From Gloeocapsa sp. PCC 73106 (lineage in GTDB: Bacteria; Cyanobacteriota; Cyanobacteriia; Cyanobacteriales; Gloeocapsaceae), in the NCBI RefSeq assembly GCF_000332035.1, contig NZ_ALVY01000213.1:1-54610 (forward strand): a stretch of DNA of 54,610 nt, read 5' to 3'. The translations under genes and the position numbers were made by a program. This document shows, piece by piece, positions 52,301-54,610 of the stretch; position 1 is the stretch's first letter, and the number at the start of each line of letters is the position of its first letter. Under the pieces are notes generated by a model. That model did no database searches. It saw only the letters and a program-made list of their open reading frames with translations, and had not been told where the DNA came from.

Positions 52301-53754
52301 TGAAACAATATCTTCAAACTCAAATAGCTCAAGTGTTGGGCTTCTCCTCCACAAATGACATTGATCCAGAACAAGATTTTCAAGAGTTTGGCTTAGATTC
52401 GTTGATGATAGTTGAATTTAAAACAAAATTGGAAAAATATCTGGCTATTACCCTAGAAAATAGTATTATTTCTCAGTATTCTAGCGTTAATCTCTTGGCA
52501 GATTATTTGCTTAAAGAAGTTGTGACCCCTTTACCAGTACAGACAGAAGAAGACTGTATCATACCTCTTGAGTACTATAAATTTGAGTTGAGCGATAAGT
52601 ATTTAAACTTACAAGAGCAAATCGCACAGCTAAAACATTTACGCAACCCCTTTTTCACGGCTCGTGAAGGATTGCCAAGTACTACTGTAACTATACAGGG
52701 ACAAGAGTTAATCAACTATTCCAGTTACAACTATTTGGGTTTAGCCGATTCTCCAGAAGTAGCTCAAGCAACAATTGCAGCGATTAAGCAATATGGGACG
52801 TCTGTCTCTGCTAGTAGGATTTTATCGGGAGAAATTACCTTACACCAGGAATTAGAGCAGGAAATTGCTGATTTTATCGGTACAGAGGCTTGTATCGTTT
52901 ATATCGGAGGACACACAACTAATACCACTACCATTGGGGATTTATTCACCAAAGGTGATTTGATTCTCTATGATGCTTATGCTCATAATAGTATTCGCCA
53001 AGGGTGTGCTCTTTCTGGTGCAAAAGCTATAGAGTTTCCCCACAATGATCATCAAATTTTGGCTAAGTTATTGCAGCAAAATCGCCAGAATTATCAACAA
53101 GTTTTGATTGTGATCGAAGGTATCTATAGTGGTGACGGGGATATAGCCCCTCTACCAGAAATAATCGCCCTGAGAAAACAGTACAAAACCTTTTTAATGG
53201 TAGATGAAGCCCATTCAATTGGTGTTTTGGGTAAAACGGGACGAGGTATCGGTGAATATTTTGGCGTTTCACGTCAGGAGGTTGACTTGTGGATGGGAAC
53301 CCTCAGTAAGTCTTTTGGGAGTTGTGGCGGTTATATAGCGGCTTCTGGCCCTTTGATAGAATATCTAAAATATAGAGCTTCTGGCTTCGTTTTTAGTGTG
53401 GGGATGTCTCCAGCTAATACAGCGGCAGCTTTAGAGGCGATTAGAATAGTTAAATCAGAACCAGAAAGGGTAGAACGTCTACGCGATCGCACTCAACTCT
53501 TTCTCGCTTTAGCCGAAAGTCAAGGCTTTAACCTTAATAAAAACATCAACACACCAATTGTACCCATAATCGTAGGCAGCTCTCAAAGAGCTATAGAGTT
53601 ATCTAATCAGCTTTTTCAAAGGGGTATTAATGTCTTGCCCATGATTTCCCCCTCTGTACCTTATGATCAAGCTAGGCTTCGCTTTTTTATCACTTGTAAT
53701 CACACTGAACAACAGATGCGTTGGACTCTAGCACAGCTTCGCTCTCTATCTTAA
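46357..53754 (+). CDS. Type I polyketide synthase 2: KS-AT-DH-ER-KR-ACP-AOS
   Basis: A 2465-residue terminal module, 3 bases after PKS 1. The KS has C175, H310 and H350. The AT has S626 and HAFH, predicting malonyl-CoA. The DH has H923 and D1079. The ER has HGGAGGVGQAA (about 1540). The KR has TGGWGALG and Y1864, and the ACP has S2015. Instead of a thioesterase the C-terminus (about 2080-2465) is a PLP alpha-oxoamine synthase (AOS): NYSSYNYLGL, VDEAHSIG with D2283, and the PLP lysine K2318 in TLSKSFGS. From this family (serine palmitoyltransferase, KAS, Fum8-like) it should release the acyl chain by decarboxylative condensation with an amino acid, giving an alpha-amino ketone. The amino acid cannot be predicted. 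Confidence 0.95.
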   Translation: MTIHPEPIAIVGIGCRFPGANNPQAFWQLLRQGIDAIQETPSSRWDADAYYDPDPFKPNKTNSRWGGFVEGIETFDPQFFGMTPRETTSMDPQQRLILETSWEALEDGGQIADRLAGTKTGVFVGIGAHDYSVLLWHKPFNDTYGLTGTANSIAANRVSYWLDLKGPSIAVDTACSSALVAIHLACQSLWMGESTMALAGGVNILLNPYGTVGFTKGGFLSPDGRCQSFDVNANGYVRSEGAGMILLKPLTQAQQDNDRIYALIRNTAINQDGRTEAIAVPNLEAQIELLQTVYQQAGINPAQVQYLEAHGTGTKVGDFIEIQSLGTVLSQGREPGNNCLIGSVKSNIGHLETASGIAGLIKTALALNYQQIPPSLHFRQPNPNINLDKLGLEVATRLTSWPKLDQPQIAGVNSFGFGGTNAHAVLQAATVLRNTSSPVKRPLHLLTLSAKTTPALQALALEYQDFLSDHPVTPLADICYSANARRTQFNHRLTVIGANGQQLRSSLTNWLQEKEDNRVRFGQISGVNRQPIVFLFTGQGSQYTHMGRELYETQPYFRQIIDHCTELLKDDLDIPLSELLYPQSSESVPSLTSTIYAQPALFAVEYAIAQLWMSWGIKPEVVIGHSLGEYVASCIAGVFTLAEGLKLVSARGKLMQSLPRNGAMIAVSAPESLINQQAQGLAIAAINAKDSWVLSGKIEDIEQARVNLSAQGVKTTPLEVSHAFHSPLMREIETEFRAIASTINYRNPQISLIANLTGDFITQEIADAEYWCQHLYSCVRFFESMITLQEYGEPICLEIGPNPILLVLGKKIWTDAGLANQGLWLPSLRSTLSDWQQMLSSLSELFLAGVKIDWKSFEQHYSSRLVSLPYYPFQRQYYWYNTNLNNHSAVHPLIGSNISAFTNASISFSTQISLDSPSYLSEHCLETTAVLPASAYIEMALAAGRQFLTDLYLEKVIFTEFLTLSPETTYNLEIILKEDHPNCYDFQIYSDKKTCHAQGKIIKGKPPTLPQYELDQIKAQCTQVFPVAQHYQNCQSLGLNYGVRFQKIQHLWLGQQQGLSQVAQDGQASLYQIHPTVLDACFQGLGAIIPQEEAEEIYLPVEVERVIIYNQCNSEAIWCHFALDSQSPGIKANLRLWDNQGKAIAEIQGLSLLALKREFLRQKLQQSEADLYEIVWQIQPQQTEKDSRIRNWLIFAETEEFAVPLANCLKKHRMQVILVLAGENYAQKEEHYLINPYKSQNWERLFRELNLENFGIIHLGGSPSFCPEKNQKLGCGSVLHLMQGLNLYNWKQCQKLLLVTRNTQKVKEDEPDLNPEQASLWGLARVIRLEYPDLACICLDLEPTNLEKDLVILQKEILQNDLEDQIAYRDGDRYVPRLTKKQKPQSLTSSTFQVRISQYGDLDQLTLVPLTQSALAPDEVEIEVYTVGLNFRDVLNALGMLRPHLEATEIPLGGECAGKIIALGKNVTQFQIGDEVIAALAKGSLASSVKVKSELVIHKPSNLGFVEAATIPTAFLTAYYGLYTLANLQPGEKILIHGGAGGVGQAAIQLAQQKGARIFVTASPSKWKTLTEMGVEKIFNSRTLDFAEAIREWTNGEGVDVILNSFNGDYIPKNLEILAAGGRFVEIGKIGIWNQEQVQQKRDDIAYFHFDLLQIALTEPLLIKNLLKELMGMFAEQKLNPLPSRTFPIQECTQAFRYLAAAKHIGKVVITLPKLMLSADASYLITGGWGALGLKIANWLVQKGAKSLILLGYSQPSAEALAQIQTWQQSGVEVKPLQANLGDRQAIEHLFRDYPQIRGIIHSAGTIEDAYLINQNWESFERVFASKIAGTWHLHQATEKLNLDFFVCFSSIVSLLGSQGQGNYVAANAFMDALMHHRRQLGLSGLSINWGPWSHQGMAASLEQKGYFSQRGIATIPPDVGLAILEELLLRQYTQVAVFSVDWKQFFLKSPPQHRLSPFLSEFYAPTNLEKSSTPVHNLESLKQYLQTQIAQVLGFSSTNDIDPEQDFQEFGLDSLMIVEFKTKLEKYLAITLENSIISQYSSVNLLADYLLKEVVTPLPVQTEEDCIIPLEYYKFELSDKYLNLQEQIAQLKHLRNPFFTAREGLPSTTVTIQGQELINYSSYNYLGLADSPEVAQATIAAIKQYGTSVSASRILSGEITLHQELEQEIADFIGTEACIVYIGGHTTNTTTIGDLFTKGDLILYDAYAHNSIRQGCALSGAKAIEFPHNDHQILAKLLQQNRQNYQQVLIVIEGIYSGDGDIAPLPEIIALRKQYKTFLMVDEAHSIGVLGKTGRGIGEYFGVSRQEVDLWMGTLSKSFGSCGGYIAASGPLIEYLKYRASGFVFSVGMSPANTAAALEAIRIVKSEPERVERLRDRTQLFLALAESQGFNLNKNINTPIVPIIVGSSQRAIELSNQLFQRGINVLPMISPSVPYDQARLRFFITCNHTEQQMRWTLAQLRSLS

Positions 53755-53810
53755 TTGCGAGGGTGTAGGGGGAAAGGGGTTTTAAAAAGAAATTTTTTTC
53801 CCTTGACATC

Positions 53811-53839
53811 TCGACAAATACGATAATTTCGGCTATAAT
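53811..53839 (+). promoter_or_regulatory. Sigma-70-type promoter before the haemagglutinin gene
   Basis: TCGACA (53811-53816) is separated by exactly 17 bases from TATAAT (53834-53839), a perfect -10 box and a -35 with one mismatch. The predicted start near 53846 leaves a leader of about 280 bases before the ATG at 54129. The 374-base gap 53755-54128 also opens with G/A-rich repeat sequence. Confidence 0.65.
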
Positions 53840-54003
53840 ATCCTCATAGTGGAAATCCGTGCCATCCTATAAATACTTTTTAAAACTACATAAGTGCGAA
53901 CAAGGTTTTAGATTGAAGCTTTACCCTTGTCTTCCCTGTTTCCCCTCTCCCTGGGGGAGTGTTTGATAACTTTTATTACAAAAAGGTGCGCTACTCTTAC
54001 CTG

Positions 54004-54056
54004 TAAGACATCAGGCTTCGTAGTAACTGTACTACGTTTACTCATAAGACATCAGG
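54004..54056 (+). repeat. Hairpin flanked by 12-bp direct repeats in the leader
   Basis: TAAGACATCAGG occurs at 54004-54015 and exactly again at 54045-54056. Between them a perfect 7-bp stem CGTAGTA/TACTACG with a 4-base loop (54019-54036) can form. The arrangement could be a tiny insertion remnant with its target duplication, or a structured leader. Confidence 0.55.
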
Positions 54057-54060
54057 TTCT

Positions 54061-54117
54061 TAGGAGTTAGGTTAAACCTTTACCCTTACCCCCTTCCCCC
54101 TTCCCCCTTAAACTACC
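54061..54117 (+). repeat. Dispersed intergenic repeat, copy C (3' half)
   Basis: GTTAGGTTAAACCTTTACCC followed by C-rich CCCTTCCCCCTTCCCCC matches the second half of the copies at 8461-8552 (inverted) and 112-192. The GGACAATT first half is absent. Confidence 0.65.
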
Positions 54118-54128
54118 CCCCTAAAATT

Positions 54129-54610
54129 ATGAAACTAAGCACAACTCTCACCTGCTTACTTATTAGTAACATCCTCCTAGTCAACCCAGTTGTAGCACAA
54201 ATCGCACCCGATAATACCCTGGGAGATGAGAACTCTCGCGTTGAAAATAGAGGCAATAGAGATATCATCAACGGTGGAGCCACCAGAGGTGATAACCTGT
54301 TTCATAGCTTCAGAGAATTTAACGTAGAAGCAGGTAGAGGCGCTTATTTTGAGAATCCTGCAGCCATACGCAACATTCTTAGTCGCGTCACCGGGAATAA
54401 TCTATCTAACATTCAGGGAGTATTGGGAGTACTCGGAAACGCCAATCTCTTCCTAATTAATCCTAATGGTATTATCTTTGGACCAAATGCTAGATTAGAT
54501 ATGAACGGGTCCTTTTTCGGCAGTAGCGCTAATAGTATAGTATTTAGTAACTTTGAATTTAGTACCATTAATCCCGAAGCACCACCCCTACTAACGATCA
54601 ACATACCCGT
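54129..54610 (+). CDS. Filamentous haemagglutinin N-terminal (TPS) domain protein, cut by window end
   Basis: The first 160 residues of a large secreted protein are visible. A signal peptide (MKLSTTLTCLLISNILLVNP, cleavage probably after VVAQ) is followed by the two-partner-secretion carbohydrate-binding domain. The latter is recognisable from GGATRGDNLFHSFREFNVE, ILSRVTGNNLSNIQG and the hallmark LFLINPNGIIFGPNA, as in many cyanobacterial 'CHAT/FHA' exoproteins. It should be exported through a TpsB/ShlB-type outer-membrane partner outside the window. The start at ATG 54129 is chosen because the signal peptide begins there. The reading frame is open to the window end. Confidence 0.9.
   Translation, partial: MKLSTTLTCLLISNILLVNPVVAQIAPDNTLGDENSRVENRGNRDIINGGATRGDNLFHSFREFNVEAGRGAYFENPAAIRNILSRVTGNNLSNIQGVLGVLGNANLFLINPNGIIFGPNARLDMNGSFFGSSANSIVFSNFEFSTINPEAPPLLTINIP

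Noticed and set aside
38266-53754. Heterocyst-glycolipid or saxitoxin-type cluster
   Set aside because: No hgl gene order, and no thioesterase. The AOS is attached to a full reducing PKS module, not to a GNAT-ACP unit as in SxtA.
1-54610. CRISPR arrays, rRNA and tRNA genes
   Set aside because: No regularly spaced direct repeats of CRISPR size and no recognisable tRNA or rRNA sequence were seen by eye; a scan with tRNAscan-SE or a CRISPR finder would settle it.

Overview
The window comes from a cyanobacterium. It encodes a CpcS/CpeS-type phycobiliprotein lyase, a three-histidine-box acyl-lipid desaturase, a cyanobacterial-type urea ABC transporter behind a textbook NtcA promoter, and DUF29, DUF3110 and DUF6887/6888 proteins. 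The HIP1 octamer GCGATCGC occurs throughout. Genus cannot be fixed from this window.

Left part (1-13300), mostly core functions. A family-1 glycosyltransferase is followed by a HEAT-repeat protein and a chromophore lyase. Next is the urtABCDE operon on the minus strand. A transposon-type gene encoding an IsrB-like protein (PLMP motif plus split RuvC, no HNH) lies between urtB and urtC in the operon's own direction, with a structured 5' segment that is a candidate omega RNA. Opposite urtA runs a tightly overlapped DUF3110-murQ-M50 protease operon.

Middle part (13300-24800). A small islet (13474-16310) is bounded by 13-bp inverted repeats. It holds a DUF29 protein, an exported esterase and a decayed GT39 gene. 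Next come a giant TamB-family protein, desC, and a methionine gamma-lyase-like PLP protein with a degenerate copy of its own 5' coding sequence in its upstream region. The intergenic spaces carry a dispersed G/A-rich repeat family.

Right part (24792-53754), a probable biosynthetic locus. Two giant polyketide synthase genes on the plus strand (FAAL-ACP-KS-AT-DH-ER-KR-ACP, then KS-AT-DH-ER-KR-ACP-AOS) would activate a fatty acid, extend it by two fully reduced malonyl units and release it by decarboxylative condensation with an amino acid. The expected product is an alpha-amino ketone resembling a sphingoid base. Divergently transcribed is an eight-gene operon (FAD oxidoreductase, two GT2 enzymes, two membrane GT-C-like proteins, an extended SDR, a seven-bladed FG-GAP propeller and a TIM-barrel isomerase). 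A two-gene unit with a second FAAL and a GT4 glycosyltransferase lies further left. Together they suggest a glycosylated lipid, made partly at the membrane; this product is inferred. The window ends inside a gene for a secreted haemagglutinin-type (TPS-domain) protein with a long repeat-bearing leader.
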